NCBI RefSeq assembly: GCF_003725695.1
Contig: NZ_RJSE01000009.1
Location: 62,001-126,000, forward strand
Direction of reading: 5' to 3'
Origin: Nocardioides marmoriginsengisoli
GTDB lineage: Bacteria > Actinomycetota > Actinomycetes > Propionibacteriales > Nocardioidaceae
DNA length: 64,000 nt
Each line of letters opens with the position of its first letter. Positions within the stretch are counted from its first letter, which is position 1. The position numbers and the translations under genes were made by a program. Below are positions 53,866 to 63,184 of the stretch, piece after piece. A model generated the notes under the pieces. It saw nothing but the letters and a program-made list of their open reading frames with translations, was not told the origin of the DNA and made no database searches.

Positions 53866-54450
53866 ATGACTGGAACGACCCGCATCCCCGTGGCCGAGAT
53901 CACCGGCTTCAAGGGCGCCCTGATCAAGCGGTTCGCGCGGAAGAACCTGGGCCAGGTGCCGACGTCGCTCGGCGTCTACTGGCACAACCAGAAGGTGCTC
54001 ATGGGCATGGCCGGCGTCGGCGGCAAGGTCCAGAAGTGGGACGCCTGCGACGAGCAGCTGAAGTCGTTCGCGCACATGGCGGTCGCCTCCCAGGTCGGCT
54101 GCACCTGGTGCCTGGACTTCAACTACTTCGAGGCCAACAACAAGAAGCTGGACATGGCCAAGGCCCGCGAGATCCCGCGCTGGCACGAGTCGGAGCTGTT
54201 CTCGCCGCTCGAGCGCGAGGTGCTCGCGTACTCGGAGGCGATGACCGTGACCGAGCCGACCGTCACCGACGAGATGGTGGCCTCGCTGCGCACCCAGCTC
54301 GGCGACGCGGCCCTGATCGAGCTGACCGCGGTGATCGCCTTCGCCAACTTCACCACCCGGCCGAACGTCGCGCTGGGCATCGAGTCCGACGGCTTCGCCG
54401 CTGCGTGCGGACTCAAGCCGCTCGCGCAGCCCACCGCCGTAAGGTCGTGA
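53866..54450 (+). CDS. Carboxymuconolactone decarboxylase/AhpD-like protein
   Basis: A 194-residue all-helical protein. ASQVGCTWCLDFNYFEANN carries the redox C-x2-C of AhpD-type peroxidase proteins. Later helices include FSPLEREVLAYSEAMTV and TAVIAFANFTTRPNVALG. It probably acts in oxidative or hydroperoxide defence. AGGAGG stands five bases before the ATG. It is the classic partner of ECF41 sigma factors, and the sigma gene overlaps it by four bases. Confidence 0.9.
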   Translation: MTGTTRIPVAEITGFKGALIKRFARKNLGQVPTSLGVYWHNQKVLMGMAGVGGKVQKWDACDEQLKSFAHMAVASQVGCTWCLDFNYFEANNKKLDMAKAREIPRWHESELFSPLEREVLAYSEAMTVTEPTVTDEMVASLRTQLGDAALIELTAVIAFANFTTRPNVALGIESDGFAAACGLKPLAQPTAVRS

Positions 54451-55352
54451 GGGTGACCGTGCCCGACACCGCCCCCGGAGATCCGTTCGTCGCCCATCGC
54501 GGGCTGCTCTTCACGGTCTCCTACGAGATGCTCGGCTCGGCCGCGGACGCGGAGGACGTCGTCCAGGAGACCTGGCTGCGCTGGGACGGGATCGGCGCGG
54601 ACGCCCGGGCCGAGGTGCGCGACCCGCGCGCCTACCTGGTCCGGATGGTGACCCGCAAGGCGTTGGACCGGCTGCGGTCCAACGCCCGGCGGCGCGAGGA
54701 CTACGTCGGCGAGTGGCTCCCCGAACCGCTGCTCACCGCACCGGATGTCGCCGAGGACGTCGAGCTCGCCGAGAGCGTCTCGTTCGCGATGCTGACCGTG
54801 CTCGAGACGCTGACCCCGACCGAGCGCGCCGTCTTCGTCCTGCGCGAGGTCTTCGATCTCCCGTACGACGAGATCGCCCGGGCCGTGGAGAAGTCGCAGG
54901 CCGCCGTACGGCAGATCGGGCACCGGGCGCGCGAGCACGTCGCCGCCCGCCGGCCGCGGGTCGAGGTCAGTCGCGACGAGCAGCAGCAGGTCGTGGAACT
55001 GTTCCTGGCCGCTGTGACCGGGGGCGACCTCCAGGGCCTGCTGGACGTGCTCGCGCCCGACGTGGTGCTGGTCGCGGACGGCGGCGGCATCGCTCAGGCG
55101 GTGGTCAACCCGGTGCTGGGCGCGAAGAAGGTCGCGAACCTGCTGCGCTCCTTCCCGAAGTTCGGGGCGGGCGCCCAGGTGCTGCCGGTCCAGCTCAACG
55201 GCGCACCGGGAGCGCGGATCGTCGGCGTCGACGACGGCTTCGACACGGCGATCAGCTTCCTCGTCGAGAACGGCCGGATCGCCAGGATCTTCGCCGTCCG
55301 CAATCCCGCCAAGCTCGGCGGGATCGACGTCGAGTCCACGATCAGCCGGTAG
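54447..55352 (+). CDS. ECF41-type sigma factor with C-terminal SnoaL-like domain
   Basis: A 301-residue sigma factor. Region 2 (about 10-80) has YEMLGSAADAEDVVQETWLRW, region 4 (about 120-180) LTPTERAVFVLREVFDLPYDEIARAVE, then a C-terminal SnoaL-type domain. Two marks of the ECF41 extension are seen: DGGG (VADGGGIAQ) and N-P-x-K-L (VRNPAKLGG). The extension acts as built-in anti-sigma. It should recognise TGTCACA-N16-CGTC, found before its partner gene. GTG 54447 overlaps the stop of that gene; GTG 54453 is an alternative. The stop is five bases from the convergent gene. Confidence 0.88.
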   Translation: MRVTVPDTAPGDPFVAHRGLLFTVSYEMLGSAADAEDVVQETWLRWDGIGADARAEVRDPRAYLVRMVTRKALDRLRSNARRREDYVGEWLPEPLLTAPDVAEDVELAESVSFAMLTVLETLTPTERAVFVLREVFDLPYDEIARAVEKSQAAVRQIGHRAREHVAARRPRVEVSRDEQQQVVELFLAAVTGGDLQGLLDVLAPDVVLVADGGGIAQAVVNPVLGAKKVANLLRSFPKFGAGAQVLPVQLNGAPGARIVGVDDGFDTAISFLVENGRIARIFAVRNPAKLGGIDVESTISR

Positions 55353-55357
55353 TCACC

Positions 55358-56923
55358 TCAGCGCTTGGGGATCTTGACCGCGACCCGCCCGGTGGCCGCC
55401 AGCACGGTCGAGGTCCCCGAGTAGAGGAGCGTGTACGTGTGCCGGCCCGGCTTCGGCTTGAGCACGGTGATCACGGCCGTGCCGTTGCGGACGGCGACGC
55501 GTGCCTTGACGGTGCGGGCGCCCTCCTTCACGGTGACCGTCCCGCCGGGGTTCGAGAGCCCCGTGACCCGGACCGTCAGCAGCAACCGCTTCTTCGCGCG
55601 CACGTACGCTGCCCTGCCGGACACGGCGGACACCCACTTCACCGTCGCCGTCGGCGACGAGGTGGCGATGCCCGACCGGTCGAACGACCGCGCAGTGACC
55701 CGCACGCTCAGGGTCTTGCCGGCGTCGGCCGCGACCGGACGGTACGTCTTCGCGGTGCCGACCACGGCTGCCCCGCGCAGCCACGCGTAGGAGTACTCGG
55801 TCGTCGTGGTCAGGCTCCACGACCCGGGCGATGCGGTCAGGGTGGAGCCCACCACCGGTCGGCCGGAGATGGTCGGTTTGCGGAAGGCGGTGAGCTGGGT
55901 GCTGAGCACCTGGTTGACGCCGGTCCTGAACTGGCCGCTCTTCACGACCACCGGCGTGGCGTCCGCGATCGAGGCCGCGCCGGGCCAGAAGGTCCGGACG
56001 AAGGTGCTCCCGCCGCCGTCGGGCGAGGAGAAGCGCAGGACATAGCTGCCGGGACGCAGGGTCGTGAACGAGTAGGCCCCGCCGGGACCGGTCGCCTTGG
56101 GGGCGCCGACCTGATCGCCGTCGGCGTCGTACACGGTCACGGAGCCGGCGGTCATGGGCACCGTGCCGGTGAGCGTGCCGGAGATGCCCCCCACCTGGGT
56201 CACGGTCACGTCCGGGACGGTCCGGAGCGTGTTGTCGACGGTGACCGTCGTGGCCCGCGCCCAGGTGGGTTGGTCGCCGGAGTAGCGAACGCCGTAGCGG
56301 AACGTCTCCTCGACGATCTCATCGTCCCTGAAGTACAGCTTGTAGGTGCCCGGACCAGGTCCACCGCCCGCCTGCGGAAGGAACTGGTACCGCCCGGTCC
56401 GGTCGGTCGTGGCGTTCATGGGTCCGTCGAACCCGGGCTGCGTCGGCGCCGGGGCGAACGCCACCACCCGGATGCCGCGCACCGGCTTCCCGGCGGTGTC
56501 GCGCACGATGCCCGTCAGCGGGGTCAGCGGCGAGATGTCGTCGAAGTAGTTGAGCTCGATGTCGCCGAGGTTCTTGGTCTCTCCGTCCACCACGGTCACC
56601 GCGACGGTTCCAGCCAGGTAGTTGCCGAACGGGTCGAGAGGATTGACGGTGTAGGACCCGGCCGTGACCCCGGTGAACGTGAAGGTCCCGTCGATGCCGG
56701 AGGTGTCGCTGTCGACGTTGCTGCCTCCCTGGACCAGGGACGCCTTGATCGCGTCGACCGGCTGGCCGTCCTCGGTCACGAACCGGCCGGTGACGGTGGC
56801 GCCGGCTGCCGACGCGGGCTGGGCCAGCGCGACCAGGCCGGTCAGCGCCACCAGCAGCGCGACGAGCGCGCTGACGACACGGGGAGCGCGCGGCGCGGGA
56901 CTGGGCAGGGTAACTGGGGACAC
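55358..56923 (-). CDS. Secreted carboxypeptidase-regulatory/Ig-like beta-domain protein
   Basis: A 521-residue exported protein. The signal peptide is about 1-40 (ALVALLVALTGLVALAQPASA). Three successive beta-sandwich modules of the CarboxypepD_reg/CnaB type follow, with YTVNPLDPFGNYLAG, TYKLYFRDDEIVEETFRYGVRYSG (in parts) and SYVLRFSSPDGGGSTFVRTFWPGA. Then come an Ig-like module (EYSYAWLRGAAVVG) and a last Ig-like domain ending RVAVKIPKR. No anchor is seen. A role in surface adhesion or sensing is possible. GTG 56923 has GGAGG six bases upstream; the open frame reaches 56950. Confidence 0.72.
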   Translation of the reverse strand: MSPVTLPSPAPRAPRVVSALVALLVALTGLVALAQPASAAGATVTGRFVTEDGQPVDAIKASLVQGGSNVDSDTSGIDGTFTFTGVTAGSYTVNPLDPFGNYLAGTVAVTVVDGETKNLGDIELNYFDDISPLTPLTGIVRDTAGKPVRGIRVVAFAPAPTQPGFDGPMNATTDRTGRYQFLPQAGGGPGPGTYKLYFRDDEIVEETFRYGVRYSGDQPTWARATTVTVDNTLRTVPDVTVTQVGGISGTLTGTVPMTAGSVTVYDADGDQVGAPKATGPGGAYSFTTLRPGSYVLRFSSPDGGGSTFVRTFWPGAASIADATPVVVKSGQFRTGVNQVLSTQLTAFRKPTISGRPVVGSTLTASPGSWSLTTTTEYSYAWLRGAAVVGTAKTYRPVAADAGKTLSVRVTARSFDRSGIATSSPTATVKWVSAVSGRAAYVRAKKRLLLTVRVTGLSNPGGTVTVKEGARTVKARVAVRNGTAVITVLKPKPGRHTYTLLYSGTSTVLAATGRVAVKIPKR

Positions 56924-57040
56924 AGGTGACCTCCGAGAGACGGGGCCCACGTTGCTCCGGGAGGGGAGAGGACCGTGTCGCCACCCTAGTCACGGTTTCC
57001 CTCCCGCACCCTCCAAATCTGGATAGTCCCCGACCTCCGC

Positions 57041-59452
57041 TCAGTCCGCCGCCAGCCCCTCCGCAGGCGCCGTCCGGGCGGCCCGCCGCGCCGGCAGCAC
57101 GCAGGCGGCCAGTCCGGCCACGCCCGCGACCAGGACCACGATCGCGAGCTGGTCCCACGGGATCCGCAGGCCGCCGCCGACCGCCGGGCGGATCAGGGTC
57201 AGGTCGCCGACCCAGGCGTAGCCGACGCCCAGCACGGTGCCGAGCACGGTCGCCACCACCGAGAGCAGCACGGCCTCGGCGGCGAGCGTCGCCCGCAGCT
57301 GCCGCCGGGTCAGGCCGAGGGCCCGGAGCAGGGCATGCTCGCGGCGGCGTTCGAGGACCGAGAGCCCGAGCGTGTTCCCGATCCCGACCAGCGCGATCAC
57401 CACGGCGACGCCGAGCAGGCCGACGACGGCCCCGGTCAGGATGGTCAGCTGCCGGGTGACGTAGGCCCGCTGCTGCAGACCGCTCTCCACGTCCGCCGCG
57501 ACCGGGCCGGCCAGGGCGTCCAGGTCACCGCCGAGATCCTCCGGGTCGGCGTCGTCGTCGGCACGCACCCAGACCGCCCGGGTCCCGTCCGACCCGAGTG
57601 CACGGAGCGTCTCCGGGGCGACCAGCCCGGCAGTGCCGAACCCCTCCGACGTGCGCACCTTCAGCCGGACCTTGCGATCACCGACCAGCACCGTCACCCG
57701 ACCGGCATCCGGCGCCACGTCGTACGGGAGCACCAGCTCGCGCGGGCCGGGACGCGGCAGGGCGGCGCGCTCCACGACGCGCGCATCACCAGGCGGGGCG
57801 AGCAGGGTCAGCGAGCCGACCCCGTTCGAGACCTTCGCCAGCACCCCCGGGACGGCGGCCGCGTCCTGGACGCCGTCGGCCCCGCGGACGTCGGCGAGCA
57901 GGTCGCCGGGGAGCGGCGTCGCCGTGCTGCCGGTCAGGGTCACGTCGACCGGGTGCTCGGACTTCATCTCGTCGTCGAGCGAGGTCCGGGCGCCGGCGAG
58001 ACCGGTGAGCACGGCCGTGGTGAGGGTGACCCCGATCAGCAGCGACGCCGTGGTCGCCGCGGTACGACGCGGCTGACGGACGGCGTTCCCGGTCGCCAGC
58101 CGCATGGCGGGTCCGCCGAAGCGACCGGCCGCGCCGCCGATCAGCCGGACCAGCGCCGGCACCACGAGGGGTCCGAGCAGCAGCACGCCGATGAACGAGA
58201 GTCCGCCGCCGAGCACCATCGCCGGTGCACTCTCGGACGCGACCGCAACTCCCATTCCGGCCAGGCCGGCCGCCAGGGAACCGGCCGCCAGGACCAGCCG
58301 CATCCGACCGGCGGCGGCCGATACCTCGGCGACCTCCTCGGTGCGCAGCGCGACCAACGGGCTGACCTGGGACACCCGACGGGTCGGCAGCCAGGACGCG
58401 ACCAGGGTGACCAGCACCCCCAGCCCGTACGCCGACAGCAGCCACCGCGGGTCCAGCGAGACGGCGCCGAGCGGGGCTCGCGGGATCAGGGCCGCCACCA
58501 AAGCGACCACGCCGTAGCCGAGCGCCGCCCCGACGGCCAGTCCGAGCGCCGAGGCGAGCGCGCCGAGGACCAGCGCCTCCCGGCGCACCGACCGCAGGAG
58601 CTGGCCGCGGGTGCTGCCGACGCAGCGCAGCAACGCGAAGTCGCGGGTGCGCTGCGCGAAGAGGATCGAGAACGTGTTCGCGATGACCAGCACCGAGACG
58701 AACAGCGCGATCCCGGCGAAGAGCAGCAGCAGGTAGCCGAGCACGTCGACGCCCTGGGCCAGCTCCTGGGTCCGGTCGTCGACGAAGTCGTCCACCGACT
58801 GCACGGTGCCGTCGGTCGCGGCGCGCAACGCCGGGACCAGCCCGCCGGTGTTCCCGGCCGCCGCATAGGCGACCGAGTCGACGAAGAAGCGCGGCGTGAT
58901 CGCGGAGACCGCGTCCCAGGTCAGGTAGACCGACGAGGAGACGCTGGCGGACGGGCTGTCCACGGTGCCGACGACCTCGACCTCCGCGGCCCGCGCTCCC
59001 GAGCCCACCCGGATCACGTCGCCGACCGCGGCCTGCAACGACTTGGCGGCGTTGACGTCGACGACGGCCTCGCCGTCGGCCCGGGGCATCCGCCCGTCGA
59101 CGAGACGCTGCCACCGCATCCGGGAGTCGTCGGCGACGGCGCCGACGTCGACCTGGTCCGCGACGATCCCGTCGCCGCTGACCTGCTGCATGGTCCAGCC
59201 GAGGACCGCCGCGGAGTCGCCACGCTCCCGGGCCCGGTCGACCAGGGCGGCAGCCTGGCTGCCGTCGATGTCGGAGACCACCGCGTCGGCGTCCCGGTAG
59301 GGCAGGTCCACCCCGGCGACGATGCCGTCCCGCGCGGCCGAGGCGAGCGCGTTCGTGACCACGATGAACGCGACGCCGACGGCGATCGCGAGCGCCGCCG
59401 CCAGGTAGCGCCGGGTGTGCACCCGCAACGAGGCCAGCAGCACCGTCCTCAT
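57041..59452 (-). CDS. ABC transporter permease, FtsX/MacB-like
   Basis: An 803-residue permease with two FtsX-type four-helix parts, one after the N-terminal extracytoplasmic region (about 250-420) and one at the C-terminus (about 680-795), plus an N-terminal helix. Patterns such as LLFAQRTRDFALLRCVGSTRGQLLRSV and LSVLERRREHALLRALGLTRRQL (in parts) are the family's conserved loops. It exports a peptide, antibiotic or lipid-like substrate with its ATPase. It overlaps the ATPase gene by four bases (59449-59452). Confidence 0.9.
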   Translation of the reverse strand: MRTVLLASLRVHTRRYLAAALAIAVGVAFIVVTNALASAARDGIVAGVDLPYRDADAVVSDIDGSQAAALVDRARERGDSAAVLGWTMQQVSGDGIVADQVDVGAVADDSRMRWQRLVDGRMPRADGEAVVDVNAAKSLQAAVGDVIRVGSGARAAEVEVVGTVDSPSASVSSSVYLTWDAVSAITPRFFVDSVAYAAAGNTGGLVPALRAATDGTVQSVDDFVDDRTQELAQGVDVLGYLLLLFAGIALFVSVLVIANTFSILFAQRTRDFALLRCVGSTRGQLLRSVRREALVLGALASALGLAVGAALGYGVVALVAALIPRAPLGAVSLDPRWLLSAYGLGVLVTLVASWLPTRRVSQVSPLVALRTEEVAEVSAAAGRMRLVLAAGSLAAGLAGMGVAVASESAPAMVLGGGLSFIGVLLLGPLVVPALVRLIGGAAGRFGGPAMRLATGNAVRQPRRTAATTASLLIGVTLTTAVLTGLAGARTSLDDEMKSEHPVDVTLTGSTATPLPGDLLADVRGADGVQDAAAVPGVLAKVSNGVGSLTLLAPPGDARVVERAALPRPGPRELVLPYDVAPDAGRVTVLVGDRKVRLKVRTSEGFGTAGLVAPETLRALGSDGTRAVWVRADDDADPEDLGGDLDALAGPVAADVESGLQQRAYVTRQLTILTGAVVGLLGVAVVIALVGIGNTLGLSVLERRREHALLRALGLTRRQLRATLAAEAVLLSVVATVLGTVLGVGYAWVGDLTLIRPAVGGGLRIPWDQLAIVVLVAGVAGLAACVLPARRAARTAPAEGLAAD

Positions 59453-60207
59453 CGGCCGCCTCCCAGCGCCTGGACGAGAGCGTCCCGCGACGGGGCGACC
59501 AGGTGCTCGCGGACGGCACCGTCGACCAGCACCACCACGTCGTCCGCGTACGCCGCGGCGTCCAGCTCGTGAGTCACCATCACGACTGTCTGGCCCTGCT
59601 CCCGCACCGAGCGGCGCAGGTGGTCGAGCACCTCCGCCGAGGCCTTGCTGTCCAGGTTGCCGGTCGGCTCGTCGGCGAAGACCACCGCCGGCGCGTGCAC
59701 CAGCGCCCTGGCGATCGCGACGCGTTGCTGCTGGCCGCCGGAGAGCTCGCTGGGGCGGTGCCCGAGCCGGTCGGCCAGGCCGAGAGTGCCGACCAGCGCG
59801 TCGAACCGGGCCCGGTCGACCGACCGGCCGGCCAGCTCGAGCGGGAGCCGGATGTTCTCGGCGGCGGTCAGCATCGGCAGCAGGTTGAAGCCCTGGAAGA
59901 CGAAGCCGAGCCGCTCCCGCCGGAAGAGCGTCAACGCGTCGTCGTCGAGCTGCTCCAGCGCCTCGCCGGCCACCGTCACCGAGCCGGCCGTCGGCTGGTC
60001 GAGCCCGGCGAGGCAGTGCATCAGCGTGGACTTGCCGGAGCCGGAGGGCCCCATGATCGCGGTCAGCCGGCCCGCGGGCAGGTCGAGGTCGATACCGCGG
60101 AGGGCGTGCACCTCGGTGGCGCCGGTGCCGTAGCTGCGGGCCAGGCCGCGGGTGCGGGCCGCCGTACCGGTGGTCAGGTCGGGGGTGAGCTGCTGGGTCT
60201 GGGTCAT
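59449..60207 (-). CDS. ABC transporter ATP-binding protein (MacB/LolD-like)
   Basis: A 252-residue ATPase. Walker A GPSGSGKST, Q-loop region, ABC signature LSGGQQQRVAIARAL, Walker B AVVFADEPTGNLD and the H-loop in VMVTHELDAAAYAD are all present. It powers the FtsX-like permease encoded just downstream. The operon is preceded by a two-component system on the same strand, the usual layout for antimicrobial-peptide or envelope-stress sensing exporters. Confidence 0.95.
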   Translation of the reverse strand: MTQTQQLTPDLTTGTAARTRGLARSYGTGATEVHALRGIDLDLPAGRLTAIMGPSGSGKSTLMHCLAGLDQPTAGSVTVAGEALEQLDDDALTLFRRERLGFVFQGFNLLPMLTAAENIRLPLELAGRSVDRARFDALVGTLGLADRLGHRPSELSGGQQQRVAIARALVHAPAVVFADEPTGNLDSKASAEVLDHLRRSVREQGQTVVMVTHELDAAAYADDVVVLVDGAVREHLVAPSRDALVQALGGGR

Positions 60208-60315
60208 GCCGTCGAGTCTTCGCGAGATCCGGCGCCCGATCGTCGGCCCGCGGGGCGAACCGGAGTCAGCCCGGAGGTGGACCCGCGCGGCCGGCGTACG
60301 ACCTGGGGATGACGG

Positions 60316-60984
60316 TCAGCCGACCAGGCCGGCGCCGTAGGCCAGCACCACCAGCTGCACCCGGTCGCGGGAATCGGTCTTTGCCAGCAGCCGGCTGATG
60401 TGCGTCTTCACGGTCGCCTCGGCGACGACCAGGTCGGCGGCGATCTCGGTGTTGGAGAGCCCGCGACCGACCAGGACCAGCACCTCGCGCTCGCGTTCGG
60501 TGAGCAGCCGCAGCCGCGGTTCGGCCTCCGCCTCCGGAGTGCCGTCGGGGAGCGCGGCGGCGAAGTGCTCGAGCAGGCGACGGGTGGTGCTCGGGGCGAC
60601 CACCGCGTCGCCGGCGTGCACCGAGCGGATCGCGTTCAGCAGCTCCGGCGGGGTCGCGTCCTTGAGCAGGAACGCGGCGGCGCCGGCCTTGATCGCGGCG
60701 AAGGCGTACTCGTCGAGGTCGAACGTGGTCAGCACGATCACCCGGGGCGTCGGTCCCTGCGCGGAGAGCAGCCGGGTCGCCTCGACACCGTCCATCCGCG
60801 GCATCCGGACGTCCATCAGCACCACGTCGGTCGCGGTCACGGCGAGCTGCTGGACCGCCGCGGCACCGTCACCCGCCTCACCGACGACGACCAGGTCCGG
60901 CTGCGACTCCACCAGCATCCGGAACCCGGCGCGCACCATGTCCTGGTCGTCGACGAGGAAGACGCGGATCGGATCGGTGCTCAC
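60316..60984 (-). CDS. NarL/FixJ-type response regulator (LuxR HTH)
   Basis: A 222-residue regulator. The receiver domain has the phosphorylated Asp58 in VVLMDVRMPRMDG and acidic residues in FLVDDQD. The C-terminal LuxR helix-turn-helix reads LTEREREVLVLVGRGLSNTEIAADLVVAEATVKTHISR (in parts). It pairs with the histidine kinase gene, whose 3' end overlaps it by four bases (60981-60984), and likely controls the ABC exporter genes 109 bases downstream. The start is GTG 60984. Confidence 0.93.
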   Translation of the reverse strand: MSTDPIRVFLVDDQDMVRAGFRMLVESQPDLVVVGEAGDGAAAVQQLAVTATDVVLMDVRMPRMDGVEATRLLSAQGPTPRVIVLTTFDLDEYAFAAIKAGAAAFLLKDATPPELLNAIRSVHAGDAVVAPSTTRRLLEHFAAALPDGTPEAEAEPRLRLLTEREREVLVLVGRGLSNTEIAADLVVAEATVKTHISRLLAKTDSRDRVQLVVLAYGAGLVG

Positions 60985-62138
60985 CCCGGAATCCTCGCGC
61001 AGACCCGGTAGCCTCCCCCAGGCCGGGGGCCGGTCTCCAGCTCGCCGCCGTGCGCCAGCACCCGTTCCCGCATCCCGACCAGGCCGAGGCCGTGGCCGTC
61101 GTCGGCCACCGCGGCGCCGCGACCGTCGTCCAGCACCTCGACCACGACCTCGCGCCCCGGGAGGACCTGCACGTCGATCAGGGTGGTCGCCGTCGGCCCG
61201 GCGTGCTTGCGCACGTTGGAGAGCGCCTCCTGCACCACCCGGTACGCCGTCAGGGCCGTCCCCGGCGCGACCTCGGTTCCCAGCGCGGGCAGGCTCGAAC
61301 GCACGTCGCCACCGGCTCCCCGGGCGTCCTCGATCAGCAGCGCGAGGTCGTCGAGCCGCGGTTGCGGGCGGGTTCCGGTGTCTCCGTCGCGGAGCAGGCC
61401 GAGCAGCCTGCGCATCTCGTCGAGGGCCTCGCGGCCGGTGCCGGCGATCCGCTCCAGGGTGTCGACGGCCAGCTCCGGTTGCTGCTGCGCGGCATAGCGG
61501 GCACCGTCGGCCTGGACGACGATCACCGAGAGCCCGTGCGCGACCACGTCGTGCATCTCGCGCGCGATCCGGGCGCGCTCGGCCTGGGCGGCGAGCTCGA
61601 CCTCCTGGGCCGCCTCCCTCGCGATCCGCTCGCCGCGCTCGACCAGCGTGTCGACGTACGCCTGCCGGGTGCGGCCTAGGGTGCCGAGCGCCCAGGCGGC
61701 GACCTCGATGGTGGCGATGGTGACGAAGTACGGCGCGAACGTGCTCGGGGTGACCTCGCCGTCGTACCCGTTGATCCAGACCATCGTCGCCACCACCGCA
61801 CCGGCGAAGCCGACCGCGAGTGCGCCGAGGCTCGACCAGGTGCCGGCGTACCGGGCGACCGAGTAGGTCGCGATCGGGAACGCGACCTGGGTCCACATCG
61901 GGGTGTCCAGGAAGAGCGGCTGCACCGCGGACGCCGCCGCCACCGCCGCGAAGGCCGCCACCGGGTGGGTCCGCCGCCAGAGCAGCGGCACCGCCTGCAG
62001 CACGCCGAGCACAGTCCAGCTGGTGCCGAGCAGGAACGGGAAGGTGGCGACCGGGACCAGGATCGCCGCGACCAGCGCGCGGTCGAACCAGACCTGGCCG
62101 CGCGGGCCCAGCCGCCAGCGCTGCCCCGTCTGATCCAT
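60981..62138 (-). CDS. Sensor histidine kinase (HisKA_3/DesK-like)
   Basis: A 385-residue kinase. Four or five hydrophobic segments lie in the first 150 residues, with no large outer domain. The HisKA_3 phosphoacceptor is ARIAREMHDVVAHGLSVIV. The HATPase_c part has EALSNVRKHAG, VEVLDDGRG and GHGLGLVGMRERV. It signals to the response regulator beside it. The lack of an outer domain suggests it senses the membrane itself or its partner exporter. ATG 62138 follows TACGGT by six bases. Confidence 0.92.
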   Translation of the reverse strand: MDQTGQRWRLGPRGQVWFDRALVAAILVPVATFPFLLGTSWTVLGVLQAVPLLWRRTHPVAAFAAVAAASAVQPLFLDTPMWTQVAFPIATYSVARYAGTWSSLGALAVGFAGAVVATMVWINGYDGEVTPSTFAPYFVTIATIEVAAWALGTLGRTRQAYVDTLVERGERIAREAAQEVELAAQAERARIAREMHDVVAHGLSVIVVQADGARYAAQQQPELAVDTLERIAGTGREALDEMRRLLGLLRDGDTGTRPQPRLDDLALLIEDARGAGGDVRSSLPALGTEVAPGTALTAYRVVQEALSNVRKHAGPTATTLIDVQVLPGREVVVEVLDDGRGAAVADDGHGLGLVGMRERVLAHGGELETGPRPGGGYRVCARIPG

Positions 62139-62144
62139 GGCCCG

Positions 62145-62150
62145 ACCGTA
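62145..62150 (-). promoter_or_regulatory. -10 element TACGGT of the histidine kinase gene
   Basis: TACGGT on the minus strand is followed by CGGGCC and the ATG at 62138. Confidence 0.5.
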
Positions 62151-62202
62151 GCCGTCGGGGCGGCACCGGTCGTCAGACTGGGGGCTGATCTGCCCGGGTC
62201 GG

Positions 62203-62784
62203 CTAGCGGCGGGTCCGCTCCAGGTAGGCGAGACCGCGCGGCGAGAGCTCGTAGCCGACCGGGTGGCTGATCGTCAGACCCATCCCCTTCAGCTTGCGGA
62301 CGTCGATCTTGAACGGCGCAGTCTCCCGGCCCTCGATCTCGGCGAGGTCGGGAGCCCGCCGCTGCGGGTGCTGGCGGATCAGGTCCAGGGTGCGCATCGT
62401 CCAGGCGCCGTGGCTGCTGGCGCGGTCGAGCCGGTCCAGCTTGGCGTCGATCGCGGCCACGTCCTCGTCGGTCAGTTCGGCGCTCTCCCGCAGCGCGATC
62501 CGCGGGTCCGCTCCGGCGTACTCGAGCTCGATCCGGTACGTCGTCCAGTCCTCGTCCCCGGCCAGCCGCTTGCGCACCGAGTCCGGGTCGACGTGCCCGG
62601 CCCGGACCGCGTCCGCCTTGGTGATCTTCTCGGGACGCACCGCCCGGACCGACACCACCCGGATCACCCCGGCGATCGTCTTGAACTCCGACCCGGGCTT
62701 CACCGCCTGTTTCTTCCACCGCCGGAAGGCGACACTCATCGAGCCGTCGGCAACACCGTGGGCGACCTGGGGTGGGAGCAGCAC
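62203..62784 (-). CDS. ASCH-like (PUA-fold) protein with winged-helix-like C-terminus
   Basis: A 193-residue protein. The N-terminal part, with GSMSVAFRRWKKQAVKPGSEF and a following GVIRVVSVRAVRPEKITKAD (in parts), fits an ASCH/PUA RNA-binding fold. The C-terminal 90 residues are helical and end with ISHPVGYELSPRGLAYLER, like a winged helix. It starts two bases after the stop of the HicB-like gene, so the two form an operon. The call is tentative; the RNA or ligand is unknown. Confidence 0.5.
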   Translation of the reverse strand: MLLPPQVAHGVADGSMSVAFRRWKKQAVKPGSEFKTIAGVIRVVSVRAVRPEKITKADAVRAGHVDPDSVRKRLAGDEDWTTYRIELEYAGADPRIALRESAELTDEDVAAIDAKLDRLDRASSHGAWTMRTLDLIRQHPQRRAPDLAEIEGRETAPFKIDVRKLKGMGLTISHPVGYELSPRGLAYLERTRR

Positions 62785-62786
62785 GG

Positions 62787-63179
62787 CTACCTCTTCGCCT
62801 CGGCCGAGAGCAGCTGATGGACGCGCTGGTGCGAGACCGCGAGCACCGAACCGATGTCTCGGAGCGGAACGTCCGCCTTGGCGAGCGCCTTCGCCGTCCG
62901 CACCATCAAGGCGGCCGCTCGCTCCTCGGCCTCCTTCGCCTCAGCACGCAGGTTGAGGATCTCCGCCATCGTGGCGGCGAGGTCGCTGCCCTCGACCTCC
63001 ACCTGCGGATTCATGAGCTGGATCTGCGACGGCACCAGATCCTGGTCCACGGCGATGTACGACCTCGCCATGTCCTCGACATCGCTGAGTCGACGCGCCT
63101 GGGTGAGCCCGTCGATCTCGGGAATCTCGATCATCCACCACTTCCCGTCGCGGCGGACCTTCACCTCGAACGTCCTCAT
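62787..63179 (-). CDS. HicB-like protein with C-terminal helix-turn-helix
   Basis: A 130-residue protein. The first 60 residues (MRTFEVKVRRDGKWWMIEIPEIDG then a helix) match the partial RNase H fold of HicB antitoxins. A coiled coil (AEAKEAEERAAALM) leads to a helix-turn-helix end, VPLRDIGSVLAVSHQRVHQLLS, that could bind DNA. No HicA toxin gene is adjacent: instead a 26-residue frame (63185-63265) precedes it and an ASCH-like gene follows. An AAAGGA signal stands ten bases before the ATG at 63179. Confidence 0.65.
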   Translation of the reverse strand: MRTFEVKVRRDGKWWMIEIPEIDGLTQARRLSDVEDMARSYIAVDQDLVPSQIQLMNPQVEVEGSDLAATMAEILNLRAEAKEAEERAAALMVRTAKALAKADVPLRDIGSVLAVSHQRVHQLLSAEAKR

Positions 63180-63184
63180 GGCCG

